Assembly (NCBI GenBank): GCA_028751875.1
Contig: CM054158.1
Coordinates: 15,432,473-15,496,472, forward strand
DNA length: 64,000 bases
DNA from: Rapana venosa
Taxonomy: Eukaryota > Mollusca > Gastropoda > Neogastropoda > Muricidae
Direction of reading: 5' to 3'
This document shows positions 37,393-49,300 of this stretch, one piece after another. The translations under genes and the position numbers were made by a program. The notes under the pieces are model-generated. The model was not told the origin of the DNA, ran no database searches, and saw only the letters and a list, made by a program, of their open reading frames with translations. The number at the start of each line of letters is the position of its first letter. Positions within the stretch are counted from its first letter, which is position 1.

Positions 37393-40300
37393 ATGGGGAA
37401 GATGTCAGCAGAGGAGCGCCTTCAACAGCTGAAGGCAGAGATCGCTCAGAGGAAGTTACAGCGGCAACAACAGCAGAAACAAGATCCACCAGAACCCACA
37501 AAAACCACACCCCACACAACTCCCATCAACAGCAAAGAGCAGAGCAAAAGAGGAGAAAAGAAGAAACAGAGACTTAAACAACCAGAAACCAAGCTAACAA
37601 AACTCAGCTTGAGTGACAACACAGTTGAAGATAATGAAAGAAAAGAGAAAAAAGTGAAAAAACAAAAGAAAAAGAAGGAAGAGCTTTCTTCTCCCAAACT
37701 GAAAACAGAATCTTGCAATGAAAATGATGATAACAATATTGATGATCAGACTGAAGTGCAAAAACAAGAGAAACAGCAAAAAGGCAAAGCCAAAAAGAAA
37801 AAAGCTAAATCGAAAAACAAATTAACAAATGGTTCAAGCGAGGATGTGAAAAATGAACTATCTGATGATGAAGTCGAGCAGAACCAGATGAGTTTTGAAA
37901 ATGAAAATGAAGATAGTGATGGTGACAAAAGTGATAGTGCGATGGAGGAATCCGAGAAAGAAGCTGACCCCAATGTTGTTGGAGGATTCTCTATCCTGGG
38001 AAACTTCAGCCATGAATCTGCAAAGCCTGTGAGTAGACTGCCATCAAATTGGTCAATGCTAGTTTAGTCAAGTTACTTTAAATGATACTGCTCTGTTGTA
38101 GTGTGCTTTAATATTTAAAAATGAAATAGACAAACATGCAAACGTCACTCACACACACATATGCACGCAAGTGCGTACACACAAATGCATGCACATGCGC
38201 GTGCACACGGACACACACACATGTTTATATACATAACACACACACTCACATCTTAAGCACGCATTCAAACCTGTTCTGCCTCTGGAAAACTAGATCATTA
38301 TGTGCCAGTGGAAACAGATGACAAAAATTTACAAACCACATGCAAAATGTAATCAGACAGGATGTAGAAAAGCACATGAAATGATGAATGCTAATTCATG
38401 TAAATCTTCAAAATTGAATATTAAAAGAATTTAAATAAAATAAAAATTGAATGGGAAAAACCCACGCCAAGTCACCAACTGTAGTGTCACGCACACTGTT
38501 ATGCACAGACACACACTATGCATGCTTTTAGCATTTTTTGCAATTATGAAAAAAATGCCAAGCATGACAAAATATGTTTGATGTTTTAGTTTACTTTGTG
38601 CATTTGTATACTCTGTTTTTGTAATTCACACAAAGGTAAAGCTGCTGAATAAGGTGTTCTACACAACTTTTTAAATATTTTAATGTGGAGACATTGTGTT
38701 TTTTTCCATGCATGTGCTCCCCCCCCCCCCAAAAAAAAAAAAATGCAGATGTACATAAAATTTGTTCTTTTCCAGCAGGGATATGTAACTAAAACAAATA
38801 TTCCATCCGTAATACCTGAATGGATTTTTGGGTAAGCAAAGTGATTTCCATGATTCAGTTGAACTCAGGTGAGTTATTAAAAAAAATCATAAATCACTAT
38901 GCTGATAAACCACCCAGTTACTCTTTCACTGAATTCCGTTTGGTGCACAAATGGATTAAAAAAAAATTTTCTAAGGTGTTTTAGTTGGTTTTTGTTTTTG
39001 TTTGTTTCTGATCAGGGGGGAGGGGATGGGATTGCCATGACGGTTTTTAATTTTCTTCTGTCTTCTGGTTTTGTTTGTTTTTCTTTGTTTGTTGGTTGGT
39101 TTGGGTTTGTTTGGCTCTTTTGTGTTGTTTGTTTGTTGTTTCTTTTGATTTTTGGGGTTGTTGTAGGGTGGATTTTTGTTGTGTTTTTTTGTGGAGGGGG
39201 GGGGGGGGGCTGCTGTTGCATCTTTTCCACTTTGTTTACTGTTTTATTTTGAATTTTGTTTCTACAGGTGAAAAGAAAGCTTCCAGACTGGCTGGCAAAC
39301 CCCACTATTATTGGAGGTGGTTTGAAAAAACGAAGAAAGGATGAATCTGGGGACAAAGAAGAGGAACAAGCAGACCTGGCAGTCATGAGCATCTTAGATG
39401 ACGACCTGAAGAAGAATCTTCATGAAAGTGGAATTCACAGCTTTTTCCCTGGTCTGTAGCTCTCATAGGATATCATGCCTTTCTATGCTATACATTTCGT
39501 AATAATTCATGATTAGTATAAATCTGTGAGCACTGTGTATAATTTTAACCCTCCACTATCATTTCTATTTTTTAAAACATGTGATCAGTTTGTGTGGTGA
39601 AAATAATCCAAGAACAAATAAGCATTTTCCTCCATTTCTTTCTTTTTTTTCTTCTTTAGTTTTTCATTACCAAAAATTTATTCCTTTTTTGTATGTGTGT
39701 TTTTTGTTTGTTTTTTGTTTACAGTACAGAGGCAGTTCATTCCAGACATTTGGAAGGACTTGAAGTTTTCCCTCGTGTCAGGGCGGTATGGGCTGCGACC
39801 CAGAGACGTGTGTGTGTCTGCTCCCACTGGCAGTGGGAAAACACTGGCCTACACACTTCCTATCATCCAGGTAAATATATATAATGTATTGAGAGCAAAA
39901 GTGTGTGTGTGTGCATGTGTGCGTGCATGCGTGTGCACATACGCACGTGTGTTGGCTTCGAAAGAGATTTTAAAGAAAACCACACACCTTTTTTGGCAGC
40001 TACAGGAAGATCTGTTCTCTTATAGTTGACCTTTAAAATCTCAGTTTTCTCTCAGTCTAGACTTAACTTTATTTTTGAGGCAAAATTTAGTAGTTATGAA
40101 ACATGATCTGTATATCTCATGAGAGTCATACTTCATACCAACTTTTTGTTCCCCCAGAGTCGGTTTCAGGAAATAACATTTTACAAAGTAGTAATGTAGC
40201 ATAATGCTAAACAATAGCTGTGTAGTTTCTGGAGTTCTATGATTTTTGCATGACACACACACGATTGAACAACATGTTAATGTTCTATGTGTAGTGCCTC

Positions 40301-43300
40301 AAGCAACGATGGGAGCCTCACGTGTGGGCGATGGTGGTGTTACCTGTACGCGACCTGGCCGAACAGGTGTACAACGTGTTCTGTCAGTACTGCGCTGGTA
40401 CATCTCTCAAGGTAAGTTTTGTTGAAGGTAGAGAGATTTGGTTGTTGTTGTTTTGCCCCATTTGCGACATTCCTACCCAGCTGTTTTCACGATGCTCATT
40501 CTGATCTCACCTGTTCAGCCATACCAAGGTTCCTCATGCTTCATCTTCAGGGCCAGAAATTCACAGGGAGCTTTTCAGGGTGAGGTCTCCATGAGGCCAC
40601 CATCCAGAAGGACCCTGCCCTGCTTGTGGTGTTCAGTGATGCCTGTCTGATTCGATGTATAGTGACTATGCTGGACATCACTTACTATGCCCCCTTACTT
40701 GGTGACAATAGTAGCCTTAGTCATGGAATCTGAGTGAGTTGCCTGCCTGGGGTGGTGACTACCGCGAGGTCTCTTGTTGGTGGTTTTGGTTTAGGTATTT
40801 TTTTTTTTCCCACCCCCTCCCCTTTTTATTTTTGTTTTTTGTTACCATTTTCCCTATATTTTTCTTAGTGGTATTTTTGAGGTGTTCAATCCATTATACA
40901 CCAAGGTGTGTCTGATTTTCAGCAGATATTCATTTACTTTTACAATGTGTAGTTTTTTTCCATGCACTTGTGCGATGTTTGAAACTGTAAAATTGTCTGT
41001 GGTAAAAAGTGCAGATGCTTAGTCTGTATGTCTCATAGTTGTAAACAGAGCTGACTGTATAAAACAATAATTATTGTTTGATGATTTTTACTCACTGTGA
41101 TGTTAATTGGTATCTGTTATAAACAGCAGTATCCCCAAAGTCGGAATGGGGGGGGTTGCATACGCAAAAATCTTACCATTGGTGAACCTCCCAGCTGTCG
41201 CTGACCAACAACAAATTTTAATTTAAAAAAACATCAGTGGTGGTATGTAGTTGGTAATAATTGTATAATTATTGTTATTGATAATTGTGTTAATGATGAT
41301 GTTAGCTTTTGTCTTGTGTGTGCAGGTGGGACTTGTCGTTGGCAAAACGACTTTTTCTGTGGAGCAAGAGACGTTAGTTGAGAAACGGTATGTATCAGTT
41401 CATCAATTTCTATAATGTGTGTGTGTGTGCATTTGTGTGTGTGTAAGAGTGTGTGTTTGTGTATGTGTTTGTGTGTGTGCACTCTGTGCAAGGACTTTAA
41501 AAATACAGATTTAAAGGGTCAGTATGTGTCTTCCTGCAAACTAAACCTCCAATTGAAAAGAGGATAATTCATACCATTTTTGCTTCTGGATGTTTTTGGT
41601 TGTACATTCTTATTTCTTTTTCTTTTTTTAAGCTGTTTCTTTTAGCCCCATCATGCCTATATTCTTTGAACTCTTTTCTCTTGGTTGCACTTTATGCAAG
41701 GACTTTAGAAATGCAGATTTAAAGGGTCAGTAGATATAGCAAACAAATACCATTTTGTAAGTTTTAGAAAATTGAAATCATGTAAAAAAAAACACCAACA
41801 TTACCTAGAAGACCACTCTTGGTTATGGTTGTGTTGTGTGTAGTGCATCAGTGCTGTGATGTGGTTGTCTCATGTGTGTGTGTATGTGTGATTCATGTTG
41901 TGTAGAGTGTTCGTGTTGTTTGGTGATGTGTTTCTTTTAATGTGTATGTTAGTGTGTTCTTGTTGTGTGATGCAGTGTCATGTGATGTGGTGTTCTCATG
42001 TGTGTGATGTGTTGTTCATGTTTGTTATGTGGTGTCCAGTGTGTTGGTGTAGATCATCATGTTGTAGTGATGTGGTGTTTGTGGGTTGGTGGTTGAACTG
42101 TACATGTCTGTTGTATAGCAGCTTGTGTTATTATCATGAATGACAGTAGTGCCATGTTGTGCAGTGCAGCATGGTTTGAGTGATGTGTTCTTGCTGTGTG
42201 TGTTCCACAGGTCTGGTGTGTACCACAGTCTGGTGGACATTGTGTGTGTGCCAACCTGGTGTCAAGTGGACCTCGTGCCACCCACCCTGGATTTTGACCT
42301 CTCCACCTACGTTTCCTGGTCCTTGAAGACCTTGGATATGTTGACTTTTTGGATGGAATGAAAGAAATGAACAACAACTGAATGAGTTAATGAATGAATC
42401 AGTGAGTGAATGAGTGAGTGAGTGACTGACAAACTGACTGACTGACTGACTGGCTGGCTGACTGACTGGCTGACTGTCTGTCTGTCTGACTGACTGACTG
42501 ACTGACTGACTGGCTGGCTGGCTGTCTGTCTGTCTGTCTGACTGACTGACTGACTGACTGACTGACTGTCTGTCTGTCTGTCTGTCTGTCTGACTGACTG
42601 ACTGACTGACTGACTGACTGTCTGACTGACTGACTGACTGACTGACTGACTGACTGTCTGACTGACTGACTGACTGACTGTTTGACTGAATGAATGAGTA
42701 AATGATATTTTTTATATTTTCATTCCTGGGCTTGAGCTCCAAGGTTCATGTATGATGAGACTTTTGCGTATGCAACTGTTGCCCCCCCCCCCCCCCCCCC
42801 CCCCCACCCTGTTTTGATTTTGGGGGTGGTGTTACACAACACCCGTGTGCATGTCCTTTTTTTTTTTTTTAAAGATGTTTGTCATCTATTTCTACTGGCA
42901 TGAAATTGCCTGCTTTTCCCAAAGGCAGAATGGTGTTTTAACGCATGCGCAAGATGTTCTGTGGCCTTCGCATATGGGGCCTCTGTCTTTTCTATCCCTC
43001 TCTTTGCTTCTGCCTCGTCCTTTTCTTCCTGTCACCGTCTTGTCTATTTTTTGCCTTCTTGGTCCAAACTCCAGCCTTTTTCTCCAGAAAGACATAGAAT
43101 ATTACCATTCTCTCCAACACTGAAGTCGGATGTGCTGGGCTTGACTTGTGAGGTGCTTAACAGCAGCGCGACACATATTTGATCACAACAATATTTGCTG
43201 TCTGAGTGTTTGACAAAGAAGAAGAATATTGACCACTGTAATATCTTGAAACGGGTTACGTTGTCTGATTGCGATTGTAATATCTTGAAACAGGCTGTGC

Positions 43301-46300
43301 TGTGTCATTGTGGCCATTATATCTTGACACAGGTGATATTCTGCGATTGTGACTGTAGTATCAAAGCGTGATGGCAGGTGATTGACGAGGCCGATCGTAT
43401 GATGGAGGACATCAAACATGACTGGCTGTCGGTTGTGGAAACGGCGGCCTACACAGTTAACCCTCAGGCTTACCGCCCCCTGTCTAGGTCACTGCCTGGG
43501 CCATTGACGATTGCAAGGTGACTAACTGTGTGTGGGGTAAAATTGTACTCTGTGTGTGTGTGAGTTGTGGTGTGTGTGTATGCATGTGTGCGTGCATCTT
43601 CTTCTTCTTCTTCTTCCTTTTTTTGTCACGTTTCTCCCAGGGGAGGTTTGACATTGATGAGCCTTCTCCATCTCTCTCTGTTTTGAGCTTCCTCCTTATT
43701 TATGCTCCTTTCTCTAAGATCATCTGCAACACAGGTAGCCCAGGTTTTGCCAGGTTTGCTTGCATGCATGCAGGGAATATTCACAAGAAAAGAAGTGTGC
43801 GGTTTTAGGAATATGAAAATGTTTCTCTTTCACCCATGCATGTCTGTAGAAGCTGAGGGTGTAGTTGCTTTCCATTACAGTATATCTTGTCAAATATTTT
43901 GCAAGGATGAAAATCTTATATAGCCAGACAAGTGTCACAAAGAGATGAACATTTTATTTTCACTTGTTTGAGATCAGGAAGCAAACCTTTCTCATTCATC
44001 CCCTTTTTATATGATCTCTTTCCCTACATCATTTGACAATGAATCCACTGGTACTGAAAAAAGGTTATAGTGCCTTGAGATAGACAGTTCATTCCAACAG
44101 GGTATGTTTTATTATTTTCGTTTACATGATACCACAAAGTAAACTTTTTTCTTTCTTTACTTTAAGATTTTTATTGTTTTTTGTTGGGTTGGTTTTGTTT
44201 TTGTTTGTTTTGTCTGTGTGTGTGTGTGCGTGCATGCACGTGCATATGTGTCTGTGCATGCGTGAGTGCATGTGTGATTTTAACAAAGTCTAGTATCATA
44301 ATATCTTCGCATTATTTGTTTCAGTGCCTCGTGTAATCAGCTGCCTGTAAGTATGGTTTTTCTTTTCAGTAATGACCAAAACATTCTGTATACTCTTGAA
44401 GAGAAAATGTATGCTTTTTGTGTGTTTATGGACTGTGTTGGGACTGTGGTATTGTGGTGTATTATGTTGTGATGTATTGTAGTGTGTTGTGTTATTGTGT
44501 TGTGCTGCACAGTGTCCAGCTGTCTTGTATTTATTGTATTTAATGTATTTGTCATGTGTTGTGTTGTATTTTGTTGTTTTGTGATGTTCTGATTGTTTCT
44601 TCTTTTTTTGTTCCTTGGCTAGTGCTCTGGTATTCACCAATGGCTAGATTTTGGGTATGCAACGGTTTTTGCTCATCATTAAGATAGCTGCATTCCGAGT
44701 TCAGGGATTTTGTCATCCATTTTTACTAAGCACATGAGTACTTATTCCATCATCCTCCAAATAAAAGAATTTAAATATATAAACACACACACACATTTTT
44801 TTCTCTCTCACATGTGTTTATGCTTTTTAAAAAGAAAATCTTTCTAGGGTAATGAATAAGTACCCATTTGCTGATATGTATGTATGTACGCACATTTGCG
44901 CGCACGCACACACACACACGCTTCCACTGACCCCCTCCCCCTCCCCTCACACATACACACCTCTCTCCCACTAACACCTCCCCCCCACACCCTACCCCCC
45001 TCACACACACACACACCCCTACCCCCTCCCACACACACTCACCCTACCTCCCTCACACACACATACCCTACCCCCTCCACACACTCGCCCTACCCTCCCT
45101 CACACATACACACACCCTCCCCCCACACCCCCTACCCCCCCACACCCCCTACACAAACACCCTTCTCCCCCCCCCCCCTCTACCCCCCCCCCCCCCCACA
45201 CACACCCTCCTACCCCTACCCCCTTCCCCTCACACATACACACCCTCTCTCCCACTCACACCTACCCCCCACACACCCTACCCCCCACCTACCCCCTCCA
45301 CACACCCTCCACCCCCACCCCCACACCCACACCCCCCCTCCTACCCCTAACCCCCCCTCCCACACAAAACACACACTCTCCCACCCACCCACTGTATCAT
45401 TCTCTTCTGGTTGTCATCCCACCCCTCCCCCCACCAGCTACAAAAGCTGCTGTTCTCAGCCACCTTGTCACACAACCCGGAGAAGTTGGAACGCCTCAAT
45501 CTCTTCATGCCTCGCCTGATGACCTCCGTGGTCTCCCAGCCGTCCACTGCCGTCAGACAGGTGTCCGGGAATCAGCCGGACAGTGTGGAGACTGAGCTTG
45601 CTGATGGTCAGTGTTGGGGTGGGCAGTAAGGGGGTTGTAGGGTAGGGGGTTGTAGGGTGGGTGGGATATGGGGGGAGTAGGGTGAGTGTGGGTGTGTGTG
45701 TTGGTGGGGAGGGAGGGGAGAGGGAATGTGTGTGTGTGTTGTGTGTTTTGTTTGGTTGGGTGTGTTAGAGGTGATTTTGGATGGTTGCTGGATGGTTGAG
45801 ATTTTCTTGTTTATTTGATGTTGGTGGGTTTTTCTTTTTCTTTTTTTTTTTTGGGGGGGGGGGGGGGGTGGGGGTGGAGGGGCGTGTGGTTTGTTGTTTT
45901 TGGTGGGTTTTTGTGTGTGTGTGTTTTTGTTTGTTTGGTTGGGGTTTGTGTTTGTTTGGGTTGGTAGTTGGGTGGGGGGTTTTGGCGGGAGAGTCCACTT
46001 GCAGTGCATGGATTTCCTTCATAAATGGTTTGCAGCATCTTGATTCTGGTGGCTCTCTGATATAACCAGTCATGGTATGTTTTGATCAAAGAAGTTCTAC
46101 AAAGGATAGTAAATAACAAAGTCATGGTATGTTTTCAAGAAAGAAGTAGAAACCATCTGCAGAGGACATTACCAAATAAAGGAAAAAGAAACCCACTAAA
46201 GCCTCCCCAAAATTTCACTGATTCTGTTTTTGTTAATTTGGGTTTGGTTTTTTTTGGTCATGACAGAATAGCAAATGAAAGGAAATAATGGGTGGTGCTG

Positions 46301-49300
46301 CTCTTGTGGTGACGTACTCTCCTTGGGGAGAGCAGCCTGAATTTCACGCAGAGAAATCTGCCATGACATAAAGTGGATGAAAATGAAAAAATGGGAAAAA
46401 GCCTCCAGCAACAGAGACAAGGATATAAATTATGTTTTGTTTTTGTTTGTGTTGTTTTTGTTATCGCAGAATGAAATGCTCTATGAGTTGTTTGTGTTGT
46501 TTTTGTTATGGCAGCATGAAATGCTGTATGAGTTGTTTGTGTTGGTTTTGTTATGGCAGAATGAAATGCTGTATGAGTTGTTTGTGTTGTTTTTTGTTAT
46601 GGCAGCATGAAATGCTGTATGAGTTGTGGTTGAACTGTTGCAGAGGCGGTCGACCATGCTGATGAAGGCTTTGTGGGCAAGTACACCACCCCTGAAGGAT
46701 TGACTGTAAGCTCACATGTTCTGTTCCCGTCCTCTGGATACCACATCCTTTTAGAAATAAGCTGTTCTCTCTCTGTCTCTCTCTATCTCTGTCTGTCTCT
46801 GTCTCTCTCATGTTGTCAAAAGGTAGTACTGTTTTTCCCTGTGGGTTTGTTTACATTTTTTTGTCCCAGCTGTACTTCACAGTATATTCCTATCGTTATT
46901 CAGTGAAGTGATCAGCAACCCCCTTCATGTATGGGCCAACAGCCTTTTATGAATAAATTCTTTCAGAGTTCTCTCTCTCTCTCGCTCTCTCATTCGCAAG
47001 TCATTTTTGGTGGTTTCACCATGAGGTTACTCATAACAAGTTAGCTGTTGTGTCAATCACTTTAATTGTCGCCGTCAGTATCACACTTTTGTGCTTCACA
47101 GTCAAGATTGGTTTTAGGGGTGGGGGATTTTGCGTTCCTCAGCCAGAGCTTGCAGGTTGACCAATGGTGAGATTTTGAGTATGCAATCATGAAGGTAGCC
47201 ACATTTCATCTTCAGGGATGTATGCTGGGTAAGTTTGTGTTTCCGGAACTCACCAAATGCTAACATGAATTGTGGGGTCTTTAAAGTGCATAATTATTTG
47301 ATCCTCTGCATGTGTACATACACGAAGGGAATTAAGGCACTAGTAGGTCTGCACTTAAAGTTGACTTGGCAGATCGTAAAAATGCCCACCCCTTAATTCA
47401 TCACACACCGCCAAGATTCAAACCCACTACTTCATGGATCTGTGAGATTGAAGTCGAACGGTCTTAACCGGTCAGAGAGATAAATAATGAATAAATAGAT
47501 AAACGAAAAGATGAGTATTGCAAATATGAAATAACCATGTCTAATTGCAGGAATATCTGGTGGAAAGTGAGGCAGCGGAGAAGCCCCTGATGGTTCTGTA
47601 TTTTCTGCACAACCTCAAGTACCGCAGTGTCCTGTGTTTCACCAACAGCGTGGAAACCACACACAGGTGTGTTTGTGTGTGTGTGTTTGAGTGTGTGTGT
47701 GCGTGTGATGTGTGTTTGTGAGTTATGCATGTTTTGTGTATGTACACACGCAACCATGTGCATAAGATGGTGCCGGCATGTGTATGTGTGCAAAGTGGGG
47801 GGTTTTGTTGGTTTTTTCTTCTTCTTAATTTTGAGGATAATGGAATAAGTTCTTATGCACGTTTTTACAGATAGTCCCAGTGTGTATGCAGTTTTTGTCA
47901 ATTTTATCATCAATTCCCACCAGTACACAATGGCCTACTCTTCCGAAAAATGGAACAGGTTTTAATGTGTGTGTGTGTGCAAGATGTTCTGTATGCATTG
48001 CACATGGGACCTTGGTTTATAGTCTCATACGAAGGATTTGTGCTTGTTTGTGTGTGAGTGTGCGTGCGTACATACATGCGTGTGTGCATGTGTGTGTATT
48101 TTGCTTTGCAGTATCATTAATTTTCGCTTCTATCGAGATTTATTCAAGCTGCTTCAGCACACCTGCAGTTCAGCATCCCTTAGAATCACTCCCTCCACAG
48201 TGAAAGAAGTTGGCTGTGTGGCAGGTTGTACCTCCTGGTGAAGCAGTTTGGGGGACTGACGGTGAAGGAGTTCTCTTCCCGTCTGCCTGGAGAGAGACGC
48301 AAGAAGATCCTCAAGCAGTTCTCCAAGGGAAAGATCGATATGTGAGTGTATAAATGCATTTGTATCCTGCATGGTAAAATACAGTCACTCCAATTTTCTA
48401 TGTTTTGAGAACATCTTGTTGTTTTGAGGTTTTGGCGCTTTTTTTTTGGGGGGGGGGATGTCCTTTTTTGAAACATTTTTTTTATTTCATTTTATTCTTA
48501 TACATCGAGGATAATGGAATAAGCACTTATTGCTTTTTTACATCCAGTCCCCGTGTGTATGCGGTTTTGTAAATTCTGTCATCTGTTCCCACCGGCACAC
48601 AATGGCCTACAATTACGAAAAGCGGAACAGGAATTAACGTGTGCGTAAGATGTTCTGCGTGCATTCGCACACGGGGCCTCGGTTTATAATCTCATCCGTA
48701 GGCCTTTTGGGTGAGTGGAGTCTGCACTGATGTTAACTCCCCTAATGGGAATCAAACCCGGGTCGTCAGATTGCGAATGCAATGTTCTAACCATTAGGCT
48801 ATTTTGGCCCAGACAGAGCTCTGGTATTTGCCAGTGGCCAGATTGTGCCCATGTGACTTGTTTTTGCCCGCCATTAAGGTAGCTGCAGTCCGGCTTCAGG
48901 GAAGATGGCGCCAGTGTGCATGCATTTTGAAAAAGAAAAATTGCCCTCGTTCCTACCGGTACAAACTGGCCCATATTCAGCGTGCAGACCTCCTGCAGAG
49001 TCATATGCACAAAAGAAGACCAGGCACTGCATTTCCTACCTGATAGGAAACACAGAAGAAGAAGAAGAAAAAAAAGAGAACTTGTTTTAACTGCTATGCT
49101 TTCAGGTAGGAGTCTTTGTTGTGGTAGTAGTGGGATGGGGGTCGGTGGGAGGTTGTTTGTTTTAGGCTCTAAGTCAACTGTCACAGACTCTGCAAGAGAT
49201 TACATTATTACTACATTATTATCTCTGTTGTTTGTTATGCTGGTCATTATTAGTCACCTTAAGTTATTTCCAAATCGGCAGTGTCAAAAAGCCATCACAG

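Noticed and set aside
42319..42360. Continuation of DDX51 exon 6 to the stop at 42358-42360
   Set aside because: The true DEAD box is in exon 7 (43378), so the exon ends at the GTCCTT donor; the continuation is intron.
42134..42742. Ser/Gln-rich minus-strand frame of 202 residues
   Set aside because: It is produced by the ACTG tetranucleotide array and by antisense of exon 6.
44884..45519. 211-residue Pro/His/Thr frame
   Set aside because: It is a translation of the A/C-rich tract before DDX51 exon 9; only the last part overlaps the real exon, in another frame.
48113..48224. Extra DDX51 exon starting after TTTGCTTTGCAG
   Set aside because: Joining exon 11 directly to 48225 gives the conserved THRLYLLVKQFGG; inclusion of the extra segment would insert a stop-prone, unconserved stretch.
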